From Lophium mytilinum (Eukaryota; Ascomycota; Dothideomycetes; Mytilinidiales; Mytilinidiaceae): a stretch of 64,000 nt of DNA. The stretch spans positions 568,341-632,340 of the forward strand of contig MU004188.1 in assembly GCA_010093605.1 (NCBI GenBank). The letters run 5' to 3'. Below, piece after piece: positions 11,642 through 24,123 of the stretch. The position numbers and the translations under genes were made by a program. Positions within the stretch are counted from its first letter, which is position 1; each line of letters opens with the position of its first letter. The notes below the pieces were generated by a model. The model was given only the letters and a program-made list of their open reading frames with translations. It did no database searches and was not told where the DNA came from.

Positions 11642-14600
11642 AAAGAAATCGCAACAAGTCAGCCTCACATGCACCGTTGCACGCTTTTGTGTTGAGAATG
11701 TGTATACGACTCATTCAGTTCCAGGCCAGCCCCCAGACCTTCATCCTGCGGCCGAAAAGCGGTGCAAAACCGGCGGAAACGGCGGCGGTTCAGGTCTTTC
11801 TGTGGATTATAGTGTGGGCTGGCATTAATACACGAGACCCCTGCCTACGAGACGTCCATATGAAAGCAGGGCTTTATAAGGCAGCCTGCAACTTTCGCCT
11901 TCATATCAACTTTCTATTCCAGCGTACCATTCGCTTTCGTTGTCCACTGCATATTGGGCGTAGTTCCGGTCAACGAGTTGAGCGTCAACTCTACCGGGGC
12001 CGCGTAGACATCTGCAGACCTATCAGGCCGTAGTGCAAAAATACCTTGAGAGGATCATTTGTAAAGGTGGTCATTTCAGCTCTCCGCCACTTCATGTCCC
12101 CTTTTATTAAGCAAAGTCCTCGAATAAGATGATTACGAGTACAGCGAACATTTGGAATCAAGGTCGAATAACCTCTTTCGTCAGCTTCAGAGCCACAGGG
12201 CTGCAGATTAGAGCATGACCTCCCGTACACTATCTTTCTTGGCAACGTCCAGCTCCCTTGGCAACGTTCATGGTGTGGGGAAGTCTTAGCCTTGTATGGC
12301 TTAGCTTGATGGGATTGTTTCCATCATCAGCAGCTCCAAGAATGATTGCTGGCACCATCATAAGCCATGTTTGCATATCAATTTGGCGATTCGAAAGATG
12401 GTTCGTCCGGTGAGAATCTCGCGGTAGGGATGGCTTTATTGATTAGTCGCTTCGTCCCGAGCCCTCCGACGACAGGGTTCGTTGATTCTATTCTGGTTCG
12501 TACTCATTTCGCTTCAGCAAACATCGGATAACTCGCCCGCTGCCGATGGCATGCCACTTCCCTGGCCGCTGTTCGACGCTTTGAGGGGCATGTAGGTAAG
12601 GCCACCCGCCCCCCTTGACTCGGGAAATTCTACCGCAGACACCCTGGCAAGGCTGAATGACAAATCTCCTCTTTCCGCGCGTTTTCAAAGGCAAGATCAC
12701 GCCCTGTCACTCCCGTGCATCTCTCACTGGACCGGATCCGTGCTGACCGTGTAGCGTACGGCAACCTCCACACCAGGGTCCACGGGCCGCAAATAGGGTC
12801 TATCATCGCCAGTTTCAGCCTCGCGATGTGCAAGAAATGTCTCATGCACAACAACAGCTGCCAGACTTCACGCACACGAATAGTCGCCCATCATCTCCTG
12901 AACAAGGATATCCTGTAGAAGATGCAACATATCACAAGCCACGCACGCTTTGGAAAGTCTCGGATGCTTTCTGCCGCTGTCTTGAGCATGTTTACAACCC
13001 AATTCTTCTCCTTTTCCGTGCAGCACTATGGTGTTTCGAATGCAGCGAGATTCAACGTGGGACTCGAGATCGTTTCGCTGTAGTGCTCTCAATCGGAACC
13101 ACGACTAACGACCGAAACTTACTGATGCAAAAAGCGAGAGCGTATTGCAGCCACCTGATTCTTAATACGCAAGACTTTGAGGAAGCACAGATGATCACTT
13201 TCTAAAAGCAACGGTTCCTGAATCGTACTCGATGTGCAATATTTACCACGACGTCGCCATCAAAAGGCTTCTATTCTAGCAATAAGGCGATGCTGTTTGC
13301 GACTGATTGGACGCTTTCCGTTTCCCTACATCCGTTCAATACTGTTTCAACCGATTCCATCCAACTCCGCATCCACGAGCTAAAGTCACACAAGGCGAAT
13401 AGCAAGATAGCCAAGCAACACGTAGTTGAGGCGTCCTCTCCCTTGCCGCAGAAGGGTACAAACCAGCGCTATCCACGACGCACGATCCTGAATCCTTCGA
13501 CACGATGCTAGTGTCGGGGCCTCCCACTCGCACCTCGTGTAGCACCACTCAACACCAAACCTGCTACAATCCGCAACACCCAACTCCGATACGCCTTGGG
13601 ATTGCCTTGCAGCCACCGTCGTCATCGGCATTAGACAGCTTCTCCTGTATCAGACCAAACTCACGGCCGTATCAATCGCTCATGCATGCCACATGGCGGA
13701 CATGATGCATCAACTTTAAACTCTTGGAAACAAGACGGCCTTCCAGAAGAGGAAGATTCCAGCGCTCATTCCTGCAAGATACAGGTTCGCAACGTGCAGG
13801 TAGCGTGCGTTGCTCGAAGTGCGTAGCCAGTTGGCGACGTTGGAAGTCCGTAGCGTCGTTTCGAATCGAGCCGTTGCGTTGGCTCCTCGTTTCCGGTCCG
13901 GAGACGCGGGCATTTTAAGCCCTGCGGTATAGAGTTTGGAGTTCTGCACGTTAGGGCAGGCAACCACACCAACATCAAGGCTTGCTCTCTTGTATGCAGA
14001 CATACCACACCAGAGGAGTATCAGGCCAAAGCGTTTTTCCATGCAACACGCTTGTCTTTCACTGCCGAAAAGAGAAAACACCCGACCCTCAGCCCTGCCA
14101 GCCATGTGTTGGAGTTGGCGCCAGCAAATTAGGCCCCCCGTCTATATTGGTCCCCTCCCCAGCCACCATGCCCACCAGCCACCACCCGTGGACGCCTCCA
14201 GGGCCGCCGCCACGGTCTCGAGGTCTGTGCATCCGCAACTCTAACAGCGCTTCCTTCGAGTCCGACAGGAATGCGAGATATGCGGTGCAACAAACGAGAC
14301 GGTCCGAATATGTTGTACTTGCAGCTCTGACAGCTTTGTGGTTGTGCCGCAGACGAGTCAAAAGTGCATAAATCAGGATTTCAGGGCAGCGAAGCTGCAT
14401 CTGAAGACCCCAAGATGTAACACCTCATTCGTGGATTCAGAAGTATCGCCGTACCCGAGTTCGGTTGCTCGGAGGCCGATCTGCGTGCCGATCTATCTCT
14501 TGTTGTTCGACGGCGGCAGCACTAGGCTACTCATGTCTGCTCCCTGTGTTGCCGCAGAACCTGTCTATTCATGAGTGTGCTACTAATAGAACACCAAGGC

Positions 14601-16009
14601 GAGAAGTGTTTCAGATCCTACAAAATCAAATCACTATACATGAAGTGCTGTATAAACCCACGGGTGGCCTCACCTTGTCAATAGCTCAGCCATGCACGCT
14701 TCGCCACTTGTAAATCGATGGTTTCCAGGAGGTTGTAGAGCGGTCCTACTACGGGCTCACTTTCTCCACGCTGCAGCAACCACATGCACGATGTCCATCA
14801 CGGAGTGCTCCGTCCACCATACCCTGGGCCTCCCAATAATTAACGAGCCTGCCAATAGGGCTCAGTCTACAGGGGTGCTATTCAAATAGGAACCAACGAC
14901 ATCAAAACGTTCTACCGGTTTTCAAAAACAAGGCAGCATTCGCGCCGATCGCGCAGGATGATACCCCAAACGGAAAGCGGTATTTTAGTCCAAAGTAAAT
15001 ACATTCACGCGGTCCCTTGGTCGTATAGACAATTTAAGTGTTCCCCAGAACCGAGACCAGGAGGCTTCCAATTCGGCGGACTTATGCTGTGGGTATACGT
15101 CATACCGCCGCACTCCCCTCCTTCGCGAGGCTCGCAGTTCGGAATCCATCTCGCAGTTTATCCCCAATTGAGATATGTACCTCAAGTATCGCCTGACAGC
15201 CCCGTACAGTACACGACTGCATCGCGTTCGTACCCAGAACCACCATAGCGCAAAACCGCCCCCAAAGTGCAAGCCCCATGGCCTCGTCAAACCTTTCCAA
15301 GCCCCTTCCACATCTCCGTGTCGGAGCCGTCCGCCCTTAAATCCGCAATCTAACAGCTACAGCACAGCTCTAGACCTTAAAGAACAATCCCACGCGTGCC
15401 GCTCACGCTCAAACTCACGGGATAGCACTCTACCAATCAACCGCACACAGACCTAAAGCTTACGTGCGTATGTAAGAGCCAGTCACTCGATTTCAGCCCT
15501 ACAAGACGATCGATCTCCGCCTCTCCCCCACAGCCAATAATTAGCGCGAGGACTGGATTACTGAAACCGGCGATTCCGCGTCCCCCGTGAACCACTCCAC
15601 GCCCGCTTTCGTTAAGTGATAGTAGTAACTATAGTTAAACAGCCTATCGTATCTAGCGGCTCCCCGCCCTCTCTACCTCCTGGGGAGACCGCGGTCACGA
15701 ATGAGCGGCGCTGGACGCTCGTCCGCTGGGCTCGGCACGCCCGCCAGCACCGGTGTGTATGTATGCTGTCTGCCTTCCCTTCTCAGGCGGCTCGTTCAGC
15801 AAAAGCGGCCGCTAGGCGCAACCTACGTCCGTAAAGCCGTCATGGTGAATCGTATATGTCGTGCATCTCGTGGTCTCCGAGGCTATAGTATCATTGGATG
15901 GCGCGCATATGCGAATCTACTACGTACGAGTGGCAGGAGGTTTGGGGTTGTGCGGCTTAACGCGGGTTAGGATCCGTCCTGTGGTTAACCCCGGGCATGC
16001 CGTGGGCGT

Positions 16010-16051
16010 GCAAATGTTCACATGCAGATGTTCACACGCAGATGTTCACAC
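16010..16051 (+). repeat. 14-bp unit repeated three times
   Basis: Three adjacent copies of GCAGATGTTCACAC, the first with two differences. They lie in the gene-poor region about 1 kb beyond the end of the DDHD gene. No function is evident. Confidence 0.8.
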
Positions 16052-17051
16052 GCCTTCCGAATGCGTGATATACGCGTTGTTATTGAGGTTTAGGGAACCA
16101 AGAGAACCAGAGATCTAGGAGCTAGAACCATCGCCATTCCCCAATCAATTCGAGTGTACAGAAATACGTTGTTCCTTGTATAGTATGGGACCTATAGCGT
16201 TTCTACCTACTCCGGATATCACTACGATTCCTAATCAGATCTCCTCTGATTCCGCGTAGTCAGCCCCTCCTGCAACCCCCCCCGATTCCGCATATCATGA
16301 CTAAGAAAATAGCTATCATCATAGATGCAACGGATTACCCTCTCATGTTGTGCCTACTGCTACGCCACTGATGCAGCCGCGCGCGGGTTGCCGGGTGCTG
16401 GGTTTGGGAGCCGCATTATGGCGGTTCCAGACCGAGGCATGGATTCCGGACGTTGATGATTTTGAATCTTATGACTGCTTTGGGTAGGTGGGTTTTTTTT
16501 GTGCGGCAACAGGGCGAAAGCGAGGTGTGGGAGGAAACGAGACAGACTATTGGTTTAATGAGGTGGGCAGTTTAGTGAGTGTAGGGGTGGTGAAGATAGG
16601 GGGCTCTTTTCCGTGAGGGGGGTGGAAGGTAGTGATCTTGCAAGAGCATTAAAGGGGAGATGACTGCTTGCACCACCTAGGATGGAAGCTCTTGATAGAT
16701 AAGAGAACAAGCGTGAAACATTGTCCTTGAAATGAGTGTGTATTGCGATAATCGGATTAAAATTACGTGAAGCGGTGTTTGCAATCTAGGGTATCTACCT
16801 GACTTCGACAAAATATACCAACGCAGTCTTTCCCAAAACTCCTAAATTGAATGCCGAAAAGCAGACATCCCCGTGCTCTACTAAAGCCATTGCCCATCGC
16901 CGAGCATGCATATGCGATTTGCTTCTCTTTTCCCAATCAATCACCTTCCCGATTGCCTACTAGCCTCATACCAATCCCTTTCGCAACTAAAGCGATCATG
17001 AACAACATCTGATATACAACTCACAGCACTGCCTCAACTTGTTATGCTCCA

Positions 17052-19981
17052 TTAACCAAGTGCCCCCTTCTTCTTCACAGCCCTCATAGCCGCCAACGTC
17101 CCTTGCTTCCCAAAACCCCTTCCAACCTCCTGCACGATGCATCTCACAAAATCCTTGCTAAGCCAATAGCTCGAATGCGCGCCCAACATCGTCAGATACT
17201 GAATCTCAAACGCACCGCCGCCATACTTGAGCACAAAGTCCACCTGGCCGTTATCATTGAGCAGGGAAACCCGCTTCTCCGCAATCTCCTCCCGCGAGAA
17301 GTTGTGCGTTTCCAGCTCCACATTGGACGGGAGGCGGACCGTGGTGGATGGCTTGATGCCGATGGCCGACTCGGCGGACGATATGGGATGGGCGAGGGAT
17401 GAAGTCGACGAGGACGCGAGCGAGAACCAGCCTGGCGACGCGCTTGGGACGGTGGCGGGCTTTAGTGTCGCGGCATAGGGGGCGTCGATGGCAGCGTTGA
17501 CGCGATATGCGACTGGGTCGTACGGGTTGACGATGTTGTAGACGTTGTCGACGGCGATGCAGCCGTAGGTGCCTTGCTCGCCCGCGACGCCGGGCGTAGT
17601 GGCGGTATAGGAGTCCACGCCCGGTTTGCGGCGGTCGCGGCGGGGGAGTAGAGCGGCTTTTTTGAGGAGTAGGAAGAAGCCAACGGGGCTGCCGCACAGG
17701 AAGAGAGACTTAGTGTCGAAGATGAAGTGGGACTTGGGAAGTGATGCCTCGGGTGTTGAGGGGTCGCCGAGGTGTCGTGGGAGATGGCTGGGCTGCTGGC
17801 TGAGAATGTCGACTGCCATTACGCTACCAAGTGAGTGTGCGACGAGATGGACTCGTCCCCATTCTGCGAACCCCGGATTGTTTAGACACCAAAGGCGGTA
17901 TATACGGTTAGCCTCCTGAACGCATGCTGCGATCATCTTCGGGTTGTGTTCCTGAGAAAGGTAGTATGGAATATCAAGCATGACATCGCTTATTATGCCA
18001 CGAACTGAGGCTAGAGTATCTGGCGTAATATCTTTGAGCGTATACTGGTTCATGGAAGGGTCCTCAACTTCGGTAGGGTCCTTCCTGGCTGCATCTTCCA
18101 TGGAGATTCGCAGTCGCCAATTTATCTAGATGGGTCAGCATGGTTCAGAACCTCTTAAAGGGCTTGCGTCAAGATAAGATCCACATGATGAGATTCAACG
18201 CTAGATGAAAAGTGACATACAGGCAGAACCATGATCCCTCCCATATCTTTTCGTAGATTTCGCTTTACGCTGTCGGTCCCTAGCTCAACATTCACCTCAC
18301 GTCTGAAGGCGTTGATGGCGTGAGTGAAGTGATATGTCTCTATGCGCTCAGAGAGCTTTTGACCGATGCCATGAATGACCAAGACTAAGTCTGTGACCTG
18401 TGGTCTTTCGGACTGTGCAATTTCCGGATCATCTTCTTGTCGTCTGCCGAATGATGCCCCTGCTTGAGCTGTCGACACTCCTTCTCGAGCTTTCGTAGCT
18501 CTTGTGCTCTTTTTTGGTGGATGTAGACGATCCCATATTTCTTGGTCGAAGCCTCTTGTTACACATATACCAATCGACCTTCCTTTGCGGATGTAGTTGG
18601 CTAACGGTCTTCGGCCATAGTACGCCGACGGTTGGAGGTTAGGTCGCAACATGTATGCATCCTTCTCGTTGGCATATATTACTCCAGCTTTCAAGTATTG
18701 TCGTAGTCTTCCATCAGCACCGAACTGGTTTTCGCCGCCTGCCTTGTTGTCTGGGCCATCCGCGCCAGTTGAAACGTCAATGAGATCGCAAGCCATCTGC
18801 ACCGTCTCTTCCCTCTCCTTTTCCGGCGTATCAGGGGCAACGTCCAGAGTATTGATAACTAGACCAGCATTCATCTCACTTGACGTCGCAGGTCGGCTGT
18901 CAACCGCCGATGGCTTCTCAGGCCACAGCTTATGGAGTATTTTCATCTCCCCATGTGCGCCAACCTCAACGGCGCTATTAAGCTCGTCACTCCAGGTCTG
19001 CGACCAAGGCCGCAGCTCGACGTATCCAAGTTCGAGCATGTTGGCTACATCCTCCTCCACGGGCAGCATGCTATCCTTGTAGAACCAAGTCCCACGAACC
19101 ACTTGGGCGACGTCGTTGACAGGCGACCAGTATATCGGCTCCATGCGTATGTTTTCAGCGCTCAAGACGACGTTATGCAGCCTCGACACACCGACTGGGA
19201 CCTTAGCAGAGGGGCTTGCGGGGAGATTTTTCGATTCCCGCCTACCATCATTCTTATTTTTCGCGGCATTCTGGTCTTCTTCGTCATCCCATTTGTAGCT
19301 ATCTAGCTCGCGAGCGGCAGGACGCTGTCTGCCTTCCGGCAGTCTTTGCATACCGGCCGTCGGCAAGTGTTTCCTCGAGGGAGCTCTTATAAAGGGCGTA
19401 CCAGTCGTGTCTGTATTATCCAAACTCCCAGACGCATCTGTAGGGTCCAAAACACGCAGCGACCCGGTCAAGCTGCCTGCAGCACCACCCACAATGTCCT
19501 TATTCCGTTGCAAGGACCCTTCTGCTGATGATGTGCTTGCTCGGTTTGCTCTAGCGGTTCCGACGGGTATGTCTCTCGCCTTTGAGGTCGCGCGTGAAGT
19601 GTCATCCGCGGAGCTGGAACCATCCCGTCTCGTCCTCCGCCTAAGGAAAGCTGTGGTAGAGCTGCCCGCAGCATCCAGGGATCCTCTCTTTTCACCCACA
19701 CTCTCGGTGTACTTGAGGATCTTCCTCCGCAAGTCTAGCCATGTATTGTTCAGCGAGTGATTGTCATATTTCGAAAAAGGTCGAGGTGGATGCCTGCGGG
19801 TGGACGAGCCGGTGGTCGGCGGAGGCAGCGGTGAAAGAGGGTCATCGATGGCGAGCGGAGCAGAGTAAAAGTACCGCGCTGCTATCTCAGGCGGTCTTTC
19901 CTGCGCGTGGAGGAACTCGCGGATATACTGGTTGGCGTGGGTAGACATGGAAGCTGTTGCGGATTCATCATTCCGGGCCAT
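17052..19981 (-). CDS. DDHD-domain phospholipase (PA-PLA1 family)
   Basis: Two exons (19981-18221, 18125-17052) give 944 aa. The family hydrolyses acyl chains of phosphatidic acid and related phospholipids (intracellular phospholipase A1; yeast relative YOR022C/Ddl1). The first 30-250 residues are low-complexity after a conserved YIREFLHAQ-type opening. LVLVIHGIGQ precedes the intron. After it comes the lipase nucleophile elbow AHSLGS, with Ser at about residue 685. The DDHD region carries the typical NPYDPVAYRV stretch, and a C-terminal region ends in a Lys-rich tail. The splice joins VLP to INWRLRISMEDAA. The frame is open slightly upstream of the chosen ATG, but only with a GTG. The small membrane-protein gene starts 600 bp away on the other strand. 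Localisation cannot be told from the sequence. Confidence 0.92.
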
Positions 19982-20582
19982 TATGGAGCCTGTGGAACTA
20001 GTTAGGAGGTGGAATGAGTGAGGCACGGCAGGACTTCTACAATATCCATAATGCTGCTATTCTCAGTGAACAACGAGTGAATGGAAGCACAGGGAGCTGG
20101 TGGTTGTGTATAGCATTCTGCGTGGGTTGCGAGGTGGCCTAGAAGGCGCACAGGCGTAGAAAAGTTGCAGATGCTTGTGACGTCGCCACCAGCTCGACAT
20201 GTGAAACACAACACCATGCCATCAGGCTACACCAATCCTTAACCACGACGACCGATCCATCTAACCAAGACCCCACATGCGTCTAACCCCAGTAGCTAGG
20301 TACCTCTAAAAGGATATGCATCGGTTCGCGGTGCCCTGATCGGGCCGCGTCGGGGTTTTACAGGCAACTTCAGACTAAGTACATAACCATCCCAGGGCTG
20401 TCCGGAGCTTTGATGCCAGTCCTTCCGAGGAGCTTATATGTAAGAGAGATTCCCTTAATTCCGGCTTGCTCTTCTTTCCACTATTTCTTAAAACAAAACC
20501 CAATCCATCTATACAAATTCCATCTCAATCTCCAAATCTCAACTATCAATTCACCCCCATCTCCACCACCCGCACCACCACC
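19982..20582. promoter_or_regulatory. Divergent promoter region
   Basis: About 600 bp separates the start of the DDHD gene (minus) from the small membrane-protein gene (plus). The plus-side leader is rich in C and A, with several CCACC stretches before the ATG. No specific binding site stands out. Confidence 0.5.
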
Positions 20583-21107
20583 ATGGCTCCTCCCCCCTCC
20601 CTCGGCCTCTACCGCCAACCCTCCCTAACCTCCGACCCCATCGAAGTCGACCCCGCCAACCCCGGCAACATCATCCGCTACGCCCTGGGCATCGAATCCC
20701 TCCTCAACGTCCCCTTCGCGGGCCTCGCCCTCTTCTACCCCGCCAAATTCCTCGCCCTGCTCGCCACCGACTCCTCCCAAATCACGCCCCTCGCCCAGAT
20801 CGCCTGCACCTTCTACGGCACCAGCATGGTCGGCATGACGCTGCCCATGGCCTACGGCGTCTTCAACAACCGCGGCGCCATCGAGAGCCGGCCCTACTCG
20901 TACCTCATGCTCGCGGGCGCCGAGGCGGGTATCCTGACGACCGCGCTGTGGGTCCTGTACGGGCCGGGGGCGGCGACGGGCTTCGCGCCCGACGCGGCGT
21001 GGAGCATGATTAAGCAGATTGGGCCGGCGTTTTTGTGGCGCTTGTTTGTGTTTTTCAGGAAGCCGCAGTGGTTTGGGCGATATAAGGAGGCGAAGAGGAG
21101 TTTGTAA
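20583..21107 (+). CDS. Small four-helix membrane protein, unknown function
   Basis: A single exon gives 174 aa. The ATG lies in a strong CCACCATGG context. Four hydrophobic stretches are visible at about residues 33-58, 66-90, 98-120 and 128-150, separated by short loops. The C-terminus is basic (GRYKEAKRSL), suggesting a cytosolic tail. No signal peptide cleavage site is clear. Base composition within the gene is very C-rich at third positions, as in many highly expressed fungal genes. I recognise the general look of uncharacterised fungal integral membrane proteins but cannot name a family. Confidence 0.85.
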   Translation: MAPPPSLGLYRQPSLTSDPIEVDPANPGNIIRYALGIESLLNVPFAGLALFYPAKFLALLATDSSQITPLAQIACTFYGTSMVGMTLPMAYGVFNNRGAIESRPYSYLMLAGAEAGILTTALWVLYGPGAATGFAPDAAWSMIKQIGPAFLWRLFVFFRKPQWFGRYKEAKRSL

Positions 21108-21793
21108 GGGGTTATGAGAAAGGGGGGTGAGGGTTTGATATGTGTATCCTCTCCCGTCTTCATAACGTGCAAAAGGCAATCGGAATGCCGGGGTCAAAAT
21201 GTCCAATAAAGTCTTGCGGTCAATACACTGTCGCGGGACCTCATGTTAAATCCGTGAGCTGAAGCCTAGATTGGGCGTGTTTTGTTGTTAGCTGTCATGT
21301 TCCGATAGTATACGTGAAAACGTGAAGCAGTCGTGGTAGTAGTGTTATGCAAAGCTGAGCTACTAGCTACCTAGGATGACATATCAGGTTCCCAGTGTTA
21401 TAGTGATTGCTCGCTTGTGATGCCTGGCATGAGTAACGTAGGGGAAATGAAAGAGACAAGGAGAGAATCCGAGGAGAAAAGTGGTGAAAGTAGGGAGAAC
21501 GCCCGCAATGCCCCCTCTTATCGTCATAATGCTGTCGCCGGACAAAGAAAAGTCGCTCCAACCCATAACTCCTGTCACATCAAGGTGGACAGTCGCCATT
21601 GCATTGCAATATGCCATTGCATCGCAAGATAGGCAGTACGGAGAGTAAGCTGAACGCTAGGAACAGAAGGCTGGCAGAACATCGCAAGATTAAAACCGCA
21701 TATAAGAGATTTTAGGAAGGCAGGACACTAGGACATGATAGCCATCAAAGTCAGGCTTTGAATGCCTCGTGGTTTGAGGCCACTCGGAGCACT
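21108..21793. other. Convergent intergenic region
   Basis: About 690 bp lies between the ends of the small membrane-protein gene and the threonine aspartase gene. It holds short scattered repeats of GCCATTGCAT and CATCGCAAGAT near 21590-21700. No exon chain is seen. Confidence 0.6.
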
Positions 21794-24123
21794 CTACTTC
21801 TTCCGATAACGCATCGCACGTCCGCCTTGCGCAATTGAGCCATTGCCATTGCTTCGAGACATGGTACAGACCGGCTTCGAGTCATCAGAGTGCATTGATG
21901 CAATCGCCTGGGAAAAAACCGAGTTAGCAAAGACCTTAACGAAGGCTTAAAAGAGTATCTTACAAAAGAGTCGGTATTGTGGGCAAAATAAAGGTGGACG
22001 CCCTCTCTTGACTTTTTTACGCCGAGAATTCCAATTGCACCGGCAGAGTTGCTATGCTTAACACTAGGATGGCCTATGAAACGTCATAGTTAGCGGAAAT
22101 CTAAAGTCTAGTGTAGTAGGAGGGAACTTGCCCATGAATTCGGACTCGATCATCGCTTTGATAGCCTCGTCTTCGCTGGTCTCTGCGAACAAACCACCCT
22201 TTACTCTCTTGTTGCAATGATACAGCCGCTCAGCGCACACTGTGGCTGCCATTGTCGTAGCCATGTGTTCACCTGTGCCACTGGTGACAGTTGCGACACT
22301 CGTTTTCAGCTTGTCATCAGCATTGACTGGCACGACTGCTGCGCCAACGCCTACCAACGCGGCTGGACCAACGCGGCCTCGGTACTTCATGCCGATGCCA
22401 CCAGACGAAGCGCCACACGCAATATTACCATATACATCAACTGCTATGGCACCGACAGTGTCTGTGATATGGTCTTCTCTTTCTTTAGATAGGGATCCCT
22501 TAAGAGAAGAAGTTCTCGGAGGAGCTGCGTATGGTGCCATGGGGGCCGATGTTGCTGATGAGTGCAGTATTCGTTCATTTGGTGGGGGAAAGGTTCTTGA
22601 ACTAGATGAGGATGAGGGCTCGAGAGCGATTTCAGGCGGCGAGGTTGCATACTCGTCAGGATTGAACTGCGGCGGGGGAGAAATGAGGACGATAGGCTGA
22701 GGGGCCCTAGGCGTGGGGGATACAGTTGCCCCATCATCATCGAATGCTTGGTACTCCTCCCGGTTGAACCCACGCGGGACCGTGATGCGGACTTCTGCTT
22801 GCGGGCGCGGTGGTGTACCTGTTTCCAATTTATCGATTGGTATATCAGAGAGTGGAGTCTCCAAGGCGAGAGGAGGGGGAGGACTTGGCGTGAGCGATGG
22901 AAGCTGGAGGGTTTCATCGGACGAGTCTGACGATTCGCCTCCAGAAGATCCATCACCCCAACTGTGCGGCGGTCGAACTCCTGCGGTCCAATGATTCGCG
23001 GCTGTATCGTCAATATCGCTCATAGTTGCATCTTCTATTTCATAGTGAGTCGACATCGGGGCCGCTACACGGTAGTTGGCCAAAGTGGGTACTGTTTCGG
23101 TACTGTTGATGAGAGCATTCCTTGACGATTCACGTATCGACGGAGGCGGGCCACGTGGGTCCGTGAAGACTTGCAAGGAACCTGACCGGCTTGACTGATT
23201 CGATTCGGCGGATCTTACCGATTGAGGGGTTTGAGGAGATTCTGGCGTGGTCCGTGACGAAGTGTTTGTCTTCGGGGAGGACCCCTGCGTCTTCCAGTCG
23301 TCGTCCGATAGTGAAGGAGACACAGATCGATCGTCGTAGTTATGTCGCAGCAAGTTCCTAGTATGTTCAGATCTCATGTTGTTTCTGATCTCCTCTTCTG
23401 GGTCATCGAACTTTCGAGCAGCCTCCATAGCCTTTGCCTTCTTCAACTCTCTCCTTTCCGCATGCTTAAGGTCCTCACGCCATCGAACCCATCTTTCCTT
23501 TGCACCTGGAGAGACTAAAGCATCGTGCGGTAGGACTCCCATTCCTTGGTCGAAGGCAAAGTCTGTGGCGCCCTGAGAAACCAACAGGTTTGGAGGAACT
23601 CGACGCAATGTCAGAGTCTTCGTGGTATGCTGAAGGACAAGACGCGCAAGGGAGATGGGATTCTTGACTTCTGTGGGAAAGGGTCAGTGCTTGCCGTTGG
23701 ACATGAGCGGAGTTACTTGCGAGCGACAGCCCCTACGGCGCCACTGCGCCCATGATGGTCCACAATGGAAGCGTCACATTCCACGACGCCGTCCATGGCA
23801 AGATTGCTGCCATACCCAGCATTTGTTATCTCGCGATCCTCGAGAACCTTGACAGCCATCTCGACAGCATCGATAGCGGTCCCTCCAGCACGTAGTATCA
23901 TCATCGCAGCCTTGGCGGCACTAGCATTTGTTAATACTCGTCCAAGGAAAGAGATGTTTGAGCATGGGAGCTTTGTCACTAAAACTGTCCATGAGGGTAG
24001 CACGTACTCATTGCAAGCCTGGAGATGGATGGCCTCGTTCTGGATACTGTGATAGCCTGCGCCTGCATGCACGAAAATGGCGGAAATGTCCCCACCGTTG
24101 CGAGGACGATTCCGAGAGAACAT
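21794..24123 (-). CDS. Taspase-1-like threonine aspartase (Ntn hydrolase)
   Basis: Five exons (24123-24008, 23920-23721, 23670-22132, 22073-21964, 21907-21794) give 692 aa. The enzyme family cleaves itself between Asp and Thr, and the new N-terminal Thr is the nucleophile. Here this is Thr510 in DTVGA. Family landmarks are [10 protein letters not shown] near the start, [24 protein letters not shown], then [17 protein letters not shown] and SGTGEH after the cleavage point. A long Ser/Pro-rich insert of roughly 330 residues separates the alpha-type part from the catalytic Thr. Introns 23671-23720 and 22074-22131 start with GC, not GT; both have the GCAAGT consensus, and both are needed to keep the family frame. 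The start is uncertain: the frame stays open upstream to about 24441 without an ATG, so an upstream exon may exist. The substrate is unknown. Confidence 0.9.

Larger units (their letters stand above)
5683..17051. other. 11.4-kb gene-poor region
   Basis: I read both strands and found no conserved domain, no convincing exon chain and no intact mobile element. Open frames are short, overlap on all frames and have random-like composition. The base composition is mixed, not the AT-rich, TpA-rich look of heavily RIP-mutated repeats. Small features inside include a (CTCG)n run near 5960-5980, AGCTTATYCC repeats near 10805-10840, two CTTGGCAACGT copies near 12240-12270, a hairpin motif at 11611-11641 and a 14-bp triple repeat at 16010-16051. 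The part next to the bZIP start is GC-rich with long pyrimidine tracts and is probably promoter and leader. Confidence 0.6.

Noticed and set aside
11596-12033. 145-codon plus-strand frame in the gene-poor region
   Set aside because: No domain, random-like composition, non-ATG opening and no matching exon chain around it.
15600-16130. Possible remains of a DNA transposon
   Set aside because: Short palindromic pieces and the 14-bp repeat are suggestive, but there are no paired terminal repeats, target-site duplication or transposase-like sequence.
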